Positions 42,098 through 51,732 of a stretch of DNA of 64,000 bases are shown one piece after another. Both the position numbers and the translations under genes were made by a program. Within the stretch, counting starts at the first letter, position 1. Every line of letters begins with the position of its first letter. Origin of the DNA: DASTEQ01 sp040905185 (GTDB taxonomy: Bacteria > Chloroflexota > Limnocylindria > QHBO01); the NCBI GenBank assembly GCA_040905185.1, contig JBBDRZ010000007.1, forward strand, positions 310,001-374,000. Reading direction: 5' to 3'. The notes under the pieces were generated by a model. That model was not told the DNA's origin. It did no database searches and saw only the letters and a list, made by a program, of their open reading frames with translations.

Positions 42098-42946
42098 ATG
42101 GCGCGCATCGTCCGGGCAGCGCTGCTGCAGGCCGAGTGGACCGGCGACAAGGAAACCATGATCGCCAAGCACGAGAAATACGCGCGCGAGGCGGCCACGC
42201 AGGGCGCCCAGGTGATGTGCTTCCAGGAGCTGTTCTACGGACCCTACTTCTGCCAGGTCCAGGACCCGCAGTACTACAGCTACACCGAGAAGATCCCCGA
42301 CGGGCCGACCACCAAGCGCATGCAGGCACTGGCCAAGGAGACGGGGATGGTCCTCATCGTGCCGATGTACGAGGAGGACGAGGACACCGCGGGCATCTAC
42401 TACAACACCGCGGCGGTCATCGACGCCGATGGGTCGTACCTGGGCAAGTACCGCAAGACTCACATCCCCCACGTCAAGGGCTTCTGGGAGAAGTTCTATT
42501 TCCGTCCCGGGAACCTGGGGTATCCGGTCTTCGATACCAAGGTCGGCAAGGTTGGCGTCTACATCTGCTACGACCGCCACTTCCCGGAGGGCGCGCGAGC
42601 GTTGGGCCTGAACGGCGCCGAGATGGTGTTCATCCCGTCGGCCACGTCCCGTGGCCTGTCGGAGTACCTGTGGCGCGTCGAGCAGGTCAGCCACGCCCTG
42701 GCGAACGGCTACTTCGTGGGCACCATCAACCGGGTCGGGATCGAGCCGCTGGGCGACGACGACTTCTACGGCCAGTCGTACTTCGTGGATCCGCGCGGCC
42801 AATTCGTGGGCGAAGTCGGCGACGCGCACGATGAGGAGTTGATCGTCCGTGACCTGGACCTCGACCAGATCCTCGAGGTGCGCCAGACGTGGCAGTTCTT
42901 CCGCGATCGCCGGCCGGACGCCTACGACGACCTTGTCCGGCCCTGA
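42098..42946 (+). CDS. Nitrilase-superfamily amidohydrolase, beta-ureidopropionase candidate
   Basis: A 282-aa carbon-nitrogen hydrolase with the full catalytic set: E44 (CFQELFYGPYF), K120 (GKYRKTHIPH) and C157 (VYICYDRHFPEG). The sequence is close to N-carbamoyl-beta-alanine and N-carbamoylputrescine amidases, which release ammonia and CO2 from carbamoyl amino acids. The locus also holds a dihydropyrimidinase, whose product is exactly an N-carbamoyl-beta-amino acid, so beta-ureidopropionase is the best-supported role. I chose ATG 42098; a TTG at 42086 lies too close to the ribosome site. Confidence 0.88.
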   Translation: MARIVRAALLQAEWTGDKETMIAKHEKYAREAATQGAQVMCFQELFYGPYFCQVQDPQYYSYTEKIPDGPTTKRMQALAKETGMVLIVPMYEEDEDTAGIYYNTAAVIDADGSYLGKYRKTHIPHVKGFWEKFYFRPGNLGYPVFDTKVGKVGVYICYDRHFPEGARALGLNGAEMVFIPSATSRGLSEYLWRVEQVSHALANGYFVGTINRVGIEPLGDDDFYGQSYFVDPRGQFVGEVGDAHDEELIVRDLDLDQILEVRQTWQFFRDRRPDAYDDLVRP

Positions 42947-42977
42947 CCTGCCGGTTCACACCGCCTTACTCCCAAGA

Positions 42978-43106
42978 CGTGTACATCTTCACCGATGACC
43001 CCATTCCATACGGCTGTGGCTCAGTTTCGGTATGCCCGTACTCACCTCGGGCGTAGCAGCGCCCGTTTTCACCGCTCAGCCACTCCCTGATGCGCCGATG
43101 TACACG
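42978..43106. repeat. Intergenic inverted-repeat element, copy B
   Basis: CGTGTACATC (42978-42987) and GATGTACACG (43097-43106) are perfect 10-bp inverted repeats 109 nt apart, lying between the amidohydrolase and LLM genes. The right end, CTGATGCGC-NN-ATGTACAC (43087-43105), recurs in copy C with only the two N positions different. CTGTGTATCC follows at 43110-43119 as a possible extra half-site. Confidence 0.65.
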
Positions 43107-43161
43107 CCCACTGTGTATCCAAGGGCTCGGAACGAATGACAAGAGATAGTTGAGACCCGGC

Positions 43162-44181
43162 ATGGACTTCGGGTTCACCCTCAAGCTGGAGCACGACCCC
43201 GCGCGGACGCTGGACCTGACCCGACGCGCCGAGGCGAACGGGTTCACCCACGGCTGGGTCTTCGACTCCCACGTCCTGTGGCGCGACCCCTACCCGCTGC
43301 TCACCCTCATGGTGGGGGCCACCGAGCGCATGCGACTCGGGACCTGCGTCACCAACCCGGCCACCCGCGAGCCATCGGTCACCGCCTCGACCCTCGCCGC
43401 GCTGAACGAGATCAGCGGGGGCAGGATGAACCTGGGGATCGGCCGCGGGGACAGCGCCCGGCGGGTGCTTGGCAAGCCACCGACCACCATGAAGACGCTC
43501 GAGGAGGCCATCGGCGTCATACGGGATCTGGTCGAGGGCCGCGCAGTCACCTACGAGGGCACGGAGCTCCAGTTGACCTGGGCCGGCCGATGGCACCTCC
43601 CGGTCTGGGTGGCGGGCTACGGACCCATGGCCCTGGCTATGACCGGCCGAGTGGCGGACGGGCTCATCCTCCAGCTGGCCGATCCGGACCTCATCCGCTG
43701 GTTCGTCTCGCAGCTTCGCGAGGCCGAGGCCGCCGCCGGCCGCCCGTCGGGCTCGATCAAGGTCCAGGCCGCCGCGCCCGCCCACGTGGGGCCTCGAGAC
43801 CTGGGCCAGGACCGGACCCGCTGGTTCCCCGCCCTGGTCAGCAACCATGTCGTGGACTTGGTGAACAAATACCCCCGCGAGCAGCTCCCCGAGGCGTTGA
43901 CCGGTTACGTCACCGAACGCGAGGGCTACGACTACCACCACCACGCGGAGGTCGGCTCCGCCAACGCGGCCTTCGTGGGCGACGAGGTCACCGACCGCTT
44001 CTGCGTTCTGGGCGAGCCGGCCGAGCACGTTGCCAAGCTCCACGAGCTGGCGGAGGCGGGAGTCGATCAGTTCAACCTATACCTCATGAACGGAGACGAG
44101 GAGGAACAACTGGACCGATACGGCCGCGAGATCGTGCCGGCTCTCCGGGAAGCGACCGCCAGCCGGAAGGGTGGGTGCTGA
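43162..44181 (+). CDS. LLM-class flavin/F420-dependent oxidoreductase (CPS_4043-like)
   Basis: A 339-aa luciferase-like TIM-barrel oxidoreductase starting MDFGFTLKLEHDPART. Family landmarks are GWVFDSHVLWRDPYPLLTLM, RMRLGTCVTNPATREPSVTA, SGGRMNLGIGRGDSARRVLG and the C-terminal GEPAEHVAKLHELAEAGVDQ. It resembles the CPS_4043 type of F420-dependent oxidoreductases, which I recall as frequent partners of pyrimidine-degradation genes (from memory, not checked). In this locus it could carry out the reductive first step on uracil or thymine, which no other gene here covers. I chose ATG 43162; a TTG at 43150 is the alternative. Confidence 0.85.
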   Translation: MDFGFTLKLEHDPARTLDLTRRAEANGFTHGWVFDSHVLWRDPYPLLTLMVGATERMRLGTCVTNPATREPSVTASTLAALNEISGGRMNLGIGRGDSARRVLGKPPTTMKTLEEAIGVIRDLVEGRAVTYEGTELQLTWAGRWHLPVWVAGYGPMALAMTGRVADGLILQLADPDLIRWFVSQLREAEAAAGRPSGSIKVQAAAPAHVGPRDLGQDRTRWFPALVSNHVVDLVNKYPREQLPEALTGYVTEREGYDYHHHAEVGSANAAFVGDEVTDRFCVLGEPAEHVAKLHELAEAGVDQFNLYLMNGDEEEQLDRYGREIVPALREATASRKGGC

Positions 44182-44543
44182 TGAATCGGACGAGACTGAG
44201 CCTGTACTACCTGGTCAGCTATCTCGCCGTGGCAGGGCTCGCGCTGTTCCTGGTGCCGAGCTTCGCGCTTCCGCTGCTGCTGTCTAACGGCGATTACGGC
44301 GACGTGTTCCCGCGGCTGGCGGGGATGGTGCTCATCGGTCTGGCGATCCTCGTCGGCCAGATCATCCGGCTGCGGATCGAGGCCCTGTACACGACGACGC
44401 TCGGGGTTCGGGTCTTCTTCCTGTTCGGCCTTTCGTTCCTGTTCGCGATCAGCGGCGACCCATTCTTCCTGGTCGTCTTGGGCATCGTTGCGGTGGGCGT
44501 GATCCTGACCGCGTACAGCTACCTTCGAGATCGCCAGGTTTAG
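44181..44543 (+). CDS. Small four-helix membrane protein
   Basis: A 120-aa protein, MNRTRLSLYYLVSYLAVAGL, with four hydrophobic segments and short loops; the last ends AVGVILTAYSYLRDRQV. I do not recognise a named family. Its ATG overlaps the LLM stop (TGATG, 44179-44183), so it is translated with the oxidoreductase. A role in the membrane step of the same process is possible but not supported by sequence. Confidence 0.7.
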   Translation: MNRTRLSLYYLVSYLAVAGLALFLVPSFALPLLLSNGDYGDVFPRLAGMVLIGLAILVGQIIRLRIEALYTTTLGVRVFFLFGLSFLFAISGDPFFLVVLGIVAVGVILTAYSYLRDRQV

Positions 44544-44575
44544 GTCGAGCTCGTCGCGGGGTTCGACGATAGGGG

Positions 44576-44604
44576 TTGACATATATCGCGTATCGTTATA
44601 TCGT
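44576..44604 (+). promoter_or_regulatory. Promoter of the padR operon
   Basis: TTGACA (44576-44581) and TATCGT (44599-44604) are separated by 17 nt, the best -35/-10 pair in the window. The -10 lies inside the inverted-repeat operator. Confidence 0.65.
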
Positions 44605-44618
44605 GTAGCGATATAACG
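44594..44618. promoter_or_regulatory. PadR-type operator, perfect inverted repeat
   Basis: CGTTATATCG (44594-44603), 5-nt spacer, CGATATAACG (44609-44618). It overlaps the -10 box, which fits repression of the operon by its own first product, as is usual for PadR regulators. Confidence 0.75.
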
Positions 44619-44636
44619 GAGCAGGGAGCAAACCTG

Positions 44637-44969
44637 GTGGCCAAGCAGCCCAACCCAACTGAGGAACTGAGTCCCTTCGCGGCCCCCGCCCTCGTGGTGC
44701 TCGCCACGCTCGCCGATGGGCCCAAGCACGGGTACGCGATCATGCAGGAGTCGGAACGTCTGAGCGGTCAGGCACTCGGACCCGGCACCCTGTACGCGGC
44801 CCTGGCCCGGCTCGAGCGCCGCGGCCTCATCGAGGCCATCCCTTCTGACGACCGCCGGCGACCGTATCGGCTGACAGGCCTCGGCGCCACGACTCTGCAG
44901 GCCCACCTGGATCAGCTCCAGTCCTTCACCCGGCAGGCGCGACACCGCCTCGAAGGGGGAGTCGCATGA
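44637..44969 (+). CDS. PadR-family transcriptional regulator
   Basis: A 110-aa winged-helix regulator, short PadR-s1 type. ALVVLATLADGPKHGYAIMQ, LGPGTLYAALARLERRGLIE and RRPYRLTGLGATTLQAHLDQ are the canonical helices and wing. GTG start at 44637 behind GGAGCAGGGAG. The membrane-protein gene overlaps its stop by four bases (ATGA, 44966-44969), a common PadR pairing in which the regulator controls itself and its membrane partner. Confidence 0.93.
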   Translation: MAKQPNPTEELSPFAAPALVVLATLADGPKHGYAIMQESERLSGQALGPGTLYAALARLERRGLIEAIPSDDRRRPYRLTGLGATTLQAHLDQLQSFTRQARHRLEGGVA

Positions 44970-45697
44970 GCCCTCGCCAGCTGGTTGCGCTCTATCCGGC
45001 GGCGTGGCGGCGACGCTACGGTGAAGAGTTCCTGGCCCTCCTCGAGGAGCGGCCACCAAGCGGCGCCCAGGTGCTGGACATCGCCTGGAGCGCCATCGAC
45101 GCCCACCTGTTCCCACAGGCCCCGGAAGGGAGGTTTCGAATGTTCACCCGCATCGCCGGCATCGCTGCCTTGGGCGCCGGTCTGGCTCTCCTCATCGGCT
45201 TCATGGGGTGGCTCATCCCGAACGTGAACGAGTACACGGTCCCGGCCTTCTCCACCCTTGCCATCATCGGCCTGGTTGGCGTCCATCTGCGCCAGGTCGC
45301 CGTGCGACCGGTCCTGGCATGGTTCGGTTTTGTCGCGGCGCTGTTCGGGCTCGCAATGGCCATCGCCTCGATCGCCCTCGGCCTAGCCGGCGAGCTGCCG
45401 CCATTGGGTGGCGAGTTCGCGTACCTGGGCGGCGTCGCCCTGTTCATCGGATCCGCGGTTCTCGGTGCCGTGATGCTGGCCATCGCGGTGTTCCCGATGC
45501 CGGTCGGGCTTGCGTTCACGATCGGGGCTCCGCTGGCCATGATTGGCCTCCTGATCGGCGCCGGCGCAGCCGCGCCCGAAGCGCTCAGCTTCGTGTCCCA
45601 GGTTGGCATCGTGCTGTACGCCGTAGGCTGGTTGGGTGCGGGGCTGAGCCTGCTGATCGCGCAGCCCCGGGAGGGCGTCCTCAGCCAGTCAATCTGA
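44966..45697 (+). CDS. Membrane protein co-encoded with PadR regulator
   Basis: A 243-aa protein. Its cytoplasmic N-terminus (LVALYPAAWRRRYGEEFLAL) matches the start of PadR-associated membrane proteins, which usually carry this YP.aWR.RYG.E motif. About seven hydrophobic segments follow from residue 58 on. The family's function is thought to be in envelope stress or export, but no activity is established. It is translationally coupled to padR. Confidence 0.85.
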   Translation: MSPRQLVALYPAAWRRRYGEEFLALLEERPPSGAQVLDIAWSAIDAHLFPQAPEGRFRMFTRIAGIAALGAGLALLIGFMGWLIPNVNEYTVPAFSTLAIIGLVGVHLRQVAVRPVLAWFGFVAALFGLAMAIASIALGLAGELPPLGGEFAYLGGVALFIGSAVLGAVMLAIAVFPMPVGLAFTIGAPLAMIGLLIGAGAAAPEALSFVSQVGIVLYAVGWLGAGLSLLIAQPREGVLSQSI

Positions 45698-45754
45698 GCC
45701 TGCGAGGGCTCGGGAGTCGACTGACCACTCGCCTGGAACCGTTACTCTTCGGGG

Positions 45755-46423
45755 GTGGCCGAGAGAACGGTGACCGTCGAGGAACTGCAGCAGGCTGCGG
45801 AGGACCGATGGGTGGCGGGCTGGTTGGCGGGGCCGACCTGGACCCGATACGACCGGCTGCCGGTGCAGCCGGGCGACGGCGCCCCGGACCTGGAGCTGCC
45901 GGACACCTCGGGCAGCCATCGGCGGCTGTCGGAGTTCTGGGCCTACGGCCCGGCCCTCATCATCTTCATGCGCCACTTCGGCTGCTCGTGCCTGATGGAG
46001 CGCTGGGAAGGGCTGCGCGACCAGCTGGACACCTATGCCGAGGCCGGCGCCACCGTGGTGGCGGTATGCCAGGCCGAGCCGGAGCGGGCCGCGGACGTGG
46101 CCACGCGCCGCGGATATCGGTTTCCGCTGCTGTGCGACCCGGAGCGCCAGGCCTATCGCGCATACGGCCTGTTGGAGGGTGCGGCGCCGCAGATCCTCCA
46201 CGACTTCCCGTGGCGGGCCGGAGACGCGGAGACGGCGCGGACGATGTTCGTGGAGCCACGGAGAGGGACGGAGCGGGCGGTCGTGGACTCCCCGTGGCAG
46301 CTCCCCGGGGAGTTCGTGGTGGCCACTGACGGCCGCCTGGTCCTGACCCACCGCTACCAGTACTGCGAGGACTTCCCACCCAAGACCGTGCTGCTGGGCG
46401 CCATCGCGGCCGCGCAGCGCTGA
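45755..46423 (+). CDS. AhpC/TSA-like redoxin
   Basis: A 222-aa thioredoxin-fold protein. The redoxin core begins near residue 36 (QPGDGAPDLELPDTSGSHRR) and the active site is in FMRHFGCSCLMERWEG, with two cysteines (Cys-Ser-Cys) where AhpC-like proteins place the peroxidatic Cys. VVAVCQAEPERAADVATRRG and FPLLCDPERQAYRAYGL follow the fold. A 25-residue N-terminal extension is extra. GTG 45755 is the first start in frame. It may serve peroxide removal or act as an oxidoreductase; the link to the aminotransferase 13 nt downstream suggests cotranscription only. Confidence 0.8.
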   Translation: MAERTVTVEELQQAAEDRWVAGWLAGPTWTRYDRLPVQPGDGAPDLELPDTSGSHRRLSEFWAYGPALIIFMRHFGCSCLMERWEGLRDQLDTYAEAGATVVAVCQAEPERAADVATRRGYRFPLLCDPERQAYRAYGLLEGAAPQILHDFPWRAGDAETARTMFVEPRRGTERAVVDSPWQLPGEFVVATDGRLVLTHRYQYCEDFPPKTVLLGAIAAAQR

Positions 46424-46436
46424 CGAGGCGAGCAGG

Positions 46437-47618
46437 ATGGTCACCACCGTAACCCGCCGCATCGATCGGCTCGCCCAGTCCATCGCCCCGTTCCAGGCCT
46501 TCTTCGACGGGCCCTTCGCCAAGCTGAACGCCAACCCGGACATCGCCAACTTCGCGGTCGGCAACCCGCAGGAGATGCCGATGCCCGAGTACGTGGAGGC
46601 GCTCCGCGCCCACCTGGAACCGCGGCGCCGGGACTGGTTCGCGTACAAGTTCAGCGAGCCCAAGGCACGGATTGCGGTCGCGCGCAGCCTGAGCGCCCGG
46701 ACCGGCATGAGCTGGGACCCGGCCGACGTGGCCATGACCAACGGCGGCTTCGCGGCCCTGGCGGTCTCGATGCGAGCCCTGGTCGAGCCCGGCGACGAGG
46801 TCATCTTCTTCTCGCCGCCGTGGTTCTTCTACGAGTTCATGATCCTGGCCCAGGACGGGGTACCGATCCGCCTGCACCTGGCCCCGCCCACCTTCGAACC
46901 GGACCTCGACGAGCTGGCGGCTGCGATCACGCCCCGCACACGGGCGCTGATCTTCAACTCCCCCCACAACCCGAGTGGGCGGGTCTATCCGCTGCAGACG
47001 CTCCACGCCCTGGCCCGGACCCTGACCGATGCTTCCGAGCGCATCGGTCATCCAGTCGTCCTCATCTCGGACGAGCCGTACAACCGGATCCTGTTCGACG
47101 GGCGGGAGTTCCACTCGCCGGCCGAGGTCTACCCGCACACGGTCATCACCTACTCGTACGGGAAGACCCTGCTGGCGCCGGGCCAGCGCATCGGCTACCT
47201 GACCGTGCCTCCGACGTTTCCGGGCCGAGAGGCTTTCCGGGCCACGGTCCAGGTCGCGCAGCTGGCGACCGGCTACGCGTTTCCCAACGCCCTGCTCCAG
47301 CATGCGATCGAGGACCTGGAGCGGCTGTCGATCGACGTGGCCGCCATGCAGCGCCGCCGCGACCGGCTGCTGGGGGCGCTACGGGATATCGGCTACGAGA
47401 CGACCATGCCGGAGGGCACCTTCTACGTCATGGCCCGCTCACCGATGGCCGATGACGTCGCCTTCACGGACCTGCTGGCCAAGCACCGTGTCCTGGTCCT
47501 GCCCGGCACCGTGGTCGAGGTCCCGGGCTGGTTCCGGATCAGCCTGACCGCATCGGACGATATGGTCGAGCGGGGTATCCCAGGCTTCGCGGCCGCTTTC
47601 GCGGAGGCTTCCGCCTAG
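46437..47618 (+). CDS. Class I/II aminotransferase
   Basis: A 393-aa fold-type I PLP aminotransferase. NSPHNPSGRVYPLQTL holds the cofactor-binding Asn, SDEPYNRILFDG the Asp/Tyr pair, and SYGKTLLAPGQRIGY the PLP lysine K243, with the substrate-carboxylate Arg in WFRISLTAS. Such enzymes use aspartate, alanine or aromatic amino acids. It lies 27 nt before the dihydropyrimidinase gene, so it may support nitrogen recovery in the same pathway; this is inference. Confidence 0.9.
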   Translation: MVTTVTRRIDRLAQSIAPFQAFFDGPFAKLNANPDIANFAVGNPQEMPMPEYVEALRAHLEPRRRDWFAYKFSEPKARIAVARSLSARTGMSWDPADVAMTNGGFAALAVSMRALVEPGDEVIFFSPPWFFYEFMILAQDGVPIRLHLAPPTFEPDLDELAAAITPRTRALIFNSPHNPSGRVYPLQTLHALARTLTDASERIGHPVVLISDEPYNRILFDGREFHSPAEVYPHTVITYSYGKTLLAPGQRIGYLTVPPTFPGREAFRATVQVAQLATGYAFPNALLQHAIEDLERLSIDVAAMQRRRDRLLGALRDIGYETTMPEGTFYVMARSPMADDVAFTDLLAKHRVLVLPGTVVEVPGWFRISLTASDDMVERGIPGFAAAFAEASA

Positions 47619-47633
47619 CCGGGCTGCGGGCGT

Positions 47634-47639
47634 TACCAT
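47634..47639 (+). promoter_or_regulatory. -10 box of the dihydropyrimidinase gene (leaderless)
   Basis: TACCAT, 6 nt before the ATG at 47646. The gene can therefore be transcribed apart from the aminotransferase gene upstream. Confidence 0.5.
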
Positions 47640-47645
47640 CGGTCC

Positions 47646-49037
<1,392 letters not shown>

Positions 49038-49041
49038 ACCG

Positions 49042-49629
49042 ATGCGACCGCGCCATGTGCTGACCGCCGCCGCCGCGGCGCTGCTCCTCGCCGCCTGTCA
49101 GGCTTCCGCCTCCCCGGTCGCCAGCCCATCCCCGTCGGAGCCGGCCACGTCCGGCGGCCCGCTCCCGTCGTTCGTCGGCGCGGCCGACCTGGAGGCCACG
49201 CTGCCCAGCCAGGCAGCCGGCATCACGTTCCAGGCGTTCTCGATGAGCGGCCCCGACTTCATCGCGGGCGAGGTCGATGAACGGTTCGTCACCTTCATCC
49301 AATCCCTCGGCGCCGACATCCAGGACGTGTCGGTGGCGATTGCCTTCGGGGCCAACGCGGACGGCACGCAGACCGCGAGCATCCTGGCCTTCAAAGTCAT
49401 CGGGGCAACCGCTTCCGACCTGATCGACGAGTTCAAGGCCACCGCCGACGAGGGCGCCGACCCGCTGGTGTGGCACCCCGAGACGATCGGCGGCAAGGCG
49501 GTCGAGCTGTCCGATACGAATCCCGACTTCCCGACCCCCGTGACGCTGTACGCGACCGGTGACGTCCTGTATTTCGTCTCCTCCACGGACCCGAACGCGA
49601 CCGAGGAGATCCTCGCCTTCCTGCCCTGA
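49042..49629 (+). CDS. Predicted lipoprotein of unknown function
   Basis: A 195-aa protein with a lipoprotein signal, MRPRHVLTAAAAALLLAAC (lipid Cys at 19), and then a Ser/Pro-rich spacer (SPVASPSPSEPATS). The mature part has regular alternating strands and helices (FQAFSMSGPDFIAGEVDE, SILAFKVIGATASDLIDE, LYATGDVLYFVSSTDP) but no family I know. It starts 4 nt after the dihydropyrimidinase stop, so it is likely cotranscribed. Confidence 0.75.
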   Translation: MRPRHVLTAAAAALLLAACQASASPVASPSPSEPATSGGPLPSFVGAADLEATLPSQAAGITFQAFSMSGPDFIAGEVDERFVTFIQSLGADIQDVSVAIAFGANADGTQTASILAFKVIGATASDLIDEFKATADEGADPLVWHPETIGGKAVELSDTNPDFPTPVTLYATGDVLYFVSSTDPNATEEILAFLP

Positions 49630-49673
49630 GAGGAGGTCGATAAGCCTGCCCGCGCTGACGCCTCGATGAATGT

Positions 49674-49703
49674 CGAAGCCCCGGCCTACCGGCCGGGGCT
49701 TCG
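49674..49703 (+). terminator. Strong hairpin terminator after the lipoprotein gene
   Basis: CGAAGCCCCGGCC (49674-49686) and its exact complement (49691-49703) form a perfect 13-bp stem with loop TACC. It closes the hydA-lipoprotein unit. The remainder of 49630-49878 holds no gene that I can support. Confidence 0.7.
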
Positions 49704-49878
49704 GGCTGCGATCAAACTGAGATCAGTACAAGGCGCCGAAGGTGTTCTCCAGCCAGGTCCGTCGGTTATGGCCGCCTCGGGGCAAGTAGATTGCGCACGA
49801 AACCGGTGACTGGTGGCACCGTTGAAAACGAGATTCCGTCACCATTCCCTGAGCGCTGATTGGCCGAAGGACCGCCTG

Positions 49879-50085
49879 GTGAACTTCGAGGCATTAACGG
49901 TGGTAACCAGCTGTAGCACGCGAGGCCAATCCGTCGTGGCAGCCCTGCTTCTAGCGGCGGCGATTACCGCCTGTACCCAACCCGTCCCGGGCGGTGGCGG
50001 GGCATCCGAGGCACCGAGCGTGGCTCCGTCCAGCGCCGACGAGCCCGAGGCATCTGCCACTCCGTACACGGCACCCGGCTACTAG
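49879..50085 (+). CDS. Small predicted lipoprotein
   Basis: A 68-aa protein from GTG 49879. It contains a hydrophobic stretch ending in a lipobox (ALLLAAAITAC, Cys at residue 32), followed by a Ser/Pro/Ala/Glu tail (EAPSVAPSSADEPEASATP). The signal stretch is typical but the start is uncertain; in-frame GTG codons at 49934 or 49937 would give a shorter N-region. No family is recognised and the product may be a short surface lipoprotein. A terminator-like hairpin follows. Confidence 0.45.
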   Translation: MNFEALTVVTSCSTRGQSVVAALLLAAAITACTQPVPGGGGASEAPSVAPSSADEPEASATPYTAPGY

Positions 50086-50086
50086 A

Positions 50087-50105
50087 CCGCGGCCATCGGC
50101 CGCGG
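50087..50105 (+). terminator. Short GC hairpin after the small lipoprotein gene
   Basis: CCGCGGCC and GGCCGCGG form a perfect 8-bp stem with loop ATC, one base after the stop codon. No U-tract. Confidence 0.45.
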
Positions 50106-50143
50106 GCGCATCGGTCTGGCATCCCGGATAGGATGGGCAGCCG

Positions 50144-50557
50144 ATGACCGTCCGGATTGACGTCGCCGACCGCCTGACCGATGAGAACCGCGCGTGGCTG
50201 GCGGCCGAGCTGCGGTACCCGGTGATGGCCACCCTCGACTCAGCGGGCAACCCCAAGCAGAGCGTGGTCTGGTACGACTTCGCGCCGGAGGGCGACGACG
50301 TCATCCTGGTCAACAGCCGCAACGAGCGGCTCAAGACCAGGCACCTGCGCCGCGATCCGCGCGTGTCCCTGCTGTTCGAAGACGGGTGGCAGTATCTGGC
50401 GCTGGAGGGTCGGGCGGAGGTCGTGGAGGACCCCGTCCGCGGCCTGGCCGACATCAAGGCCCTGGCCGTTCGATACGGCTCCGATCCGGAGCGATTCAAC
50501 GGCCAGAACCGGCGCACCTTCCTGATCCGCATTGACCGCGTCATCTGGCATCCGTGA
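50144..50557 (+). CDS. PPOX-class F420-type oxidoreductase
   Basis: A 137-aa split-barrel protein starting MTVRIDVADRLTDENRAWLA. Landmarks are YPVMATLDSAGNPKQSVVWY, ILVNSRNERLKTRHLRRDPR and YLALEGRAEVVEDPVRGLAD, matching the pyridoxamine-5'-phosphate-oxidase-like group whose actinobacterial members bind F420 or FMN. The N-terminal strand and the conserved Arg/Lys cluster in RLKTRHLRRD are consistent with F420 binding. Its stop overlaps the GTG of the next LLM gene (50554-50557). Confidence 0.85.
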   Translation: MTVRIDVADRLTDENRAWLAAELRYPVMATLDSAGNPKQSVVWYDFAPEGDDVILVNSRNERLKTRHLRRDPRVSLLFEDGWQYLALEGRAEVVEDPVRGLADIKALAVRYGSDPERFNGQNRRTFLIRIDRVIWHP

Positions 50558-51504
50558 CCGAGGGATCCAGCAACATTCAGCTGGGGGCCCTGCCCTGGCC
50601 CCAGTACACCGATTGGGCCGCGTTGCGCGCGGCGGGGATCCGGGCCGAGGAGCTGGGGTACGACAGCCTGTGGACCTGGGATCACCTGTATCCCATCGTG
50701 GGCAGCCATCACGGACCGATGTTCGAGGGCTACCTGACCCTGGCGGCTTGGGTGGCGGCCACCAGCCGGATCCGGATCGGGCTGATGGTGGGCGCCAACC
50801 CGTTCCGCAACCCCGCCCTGGTGGGAAAGATGGTCACCCAGCTGGACCACATGAGCGGGGGGCGGATGATCTGCGGGATCGGCGCCGCGTGGTTCGAGGA
50901 GGAGCACCACGACTTTGGGCTTGATTTCGGAGCCTCGCCCGGGGAGCGGCTGCGAAGGCTGGAAGAGGCGGTCGTCATCCTGCGCGGGATGTTCGACGGG
51001 ACCCAGCCGTCGGGGACCGACCACTACGCGGTGCGCTCTGTACGCAATGACCCGCCGCCGGTCCAGGCCCACCTGCCGATCCTGGTCGGAGGGGGCGGGG
51101 AGCGGAAGACGCTCCGGATCGTGGCCCGGCACGCGGATGCCAACAACCTGGGCGGCGGTTTCGAGCGGGTCCGGCACAAGGAGGAGGTCCTGTTGCAGCA
51201 TTGCGCCGAGGTGGGCCGCGACCCGGCCGAGATCGAACGCACCGCGAACCTGGGGGTGGTGGTGATTCGTGACACGGAGGCCGAGGCGCGCCGCGTGCTG
51301 GGGGAGCTGGCTGCTCACAACGGCGGCGCGCGGGCATGGCCCAACCAGCTGGTCGGCACGCCGGAACAGGTGGCCGAGGAGTTGCGACGGTTCGTGGGGA
51401 TCGGCTACCACCACGCAATCGGTGGGTTCCCGGCGCCATTCGACCGTGAATCGATGGAGCGCCTGGCCGGCGAAGTGAGACCGATGGTCGAGGCCGCGGC
51501 CTAG
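50554..51504 (+). CDS. LLM-class F420-dependent oxidoreductase, second copy
   Basis: A 316-aa luciferase-like TIM-barrel enzyme. IRAEELGYDSLWTWDHLYPI near the N-terminus, IRIGLMVGANPFRNPALVGK, MSGGRMICGIGAAWFEEEHH, ILVGGGGERKTLRIVARHAD and a C-terminal GTPEQVAEELRRFVGIGYHH are the standard blocks. It is not close to the copy at 43162, so it probably has another substrate. Coupled translation with the PPOX gene and the F420 genes 230 nt downstream argue for F420 as its cofactor. Confidence 0.88.
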   Translation: MTEGSSNIQLGALPWPQYTDWAALRAAGIRAEELGYDSLWTWDHLYPIVGSHHGPMFEGYLTLAAWVAATSRIRIGLMVGANPFRNPALVGKMVTQLDHMSGGRMICGIGAAWFEEEHHDFGLDFGASPGERLRRLEEAVVILRGMFDGTQPSGTDHYAVRSVRNDPPPVQAHLPILVGGGGERKTLRIVARHADANNLGGGFERVRHKEEVLLQHCAEVGRDPAEIERTANLGVVVIRDTEAEARRVLGELAAHNGGARAWPNQLVGTPEQVAEELRRFVGIGYHHAIGGFPAPFDRESMERLAGEVRPMVEAAA

Positions 51505-51536
51505 CCGTTCCTCGGACGTTCCCGTACTCACGGGAC

Positions 51537-51693
51537 GTGTACATGCGCGCCTGCCTCCGCCGATCGCGCATCACGTGCGCATTGCCACTCACCGGGCGTG
51601 TGCGACGGCGCCGAAGGGCACAGTCAACACGCCCCGACACCCATGAGGTGAGTGGGAGCGCGCCTCTTCCTTTTCTGATGCGCTTATGTACAC
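51537..51693. repeat. Intergenic inverted-repeat element, copy C
   Basis: GTGTACAT (51537-51544) and ATGTACAC (51686-51693) are perfect 8-bp inverted arms. The right end CTGATGCGC-NN-ATGTACAC (51675-51693) matches copy B. CCCGTACTCAC precedes the left arm and also occurs inside copy B. It fills the gap between the second LLM gene and cofD. Confidence 0.6.
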
Positions 51694-51732
51694 ACTGGGC
51701 GAGTACGCGAGCCTGAGGAATGACGAGGACCG

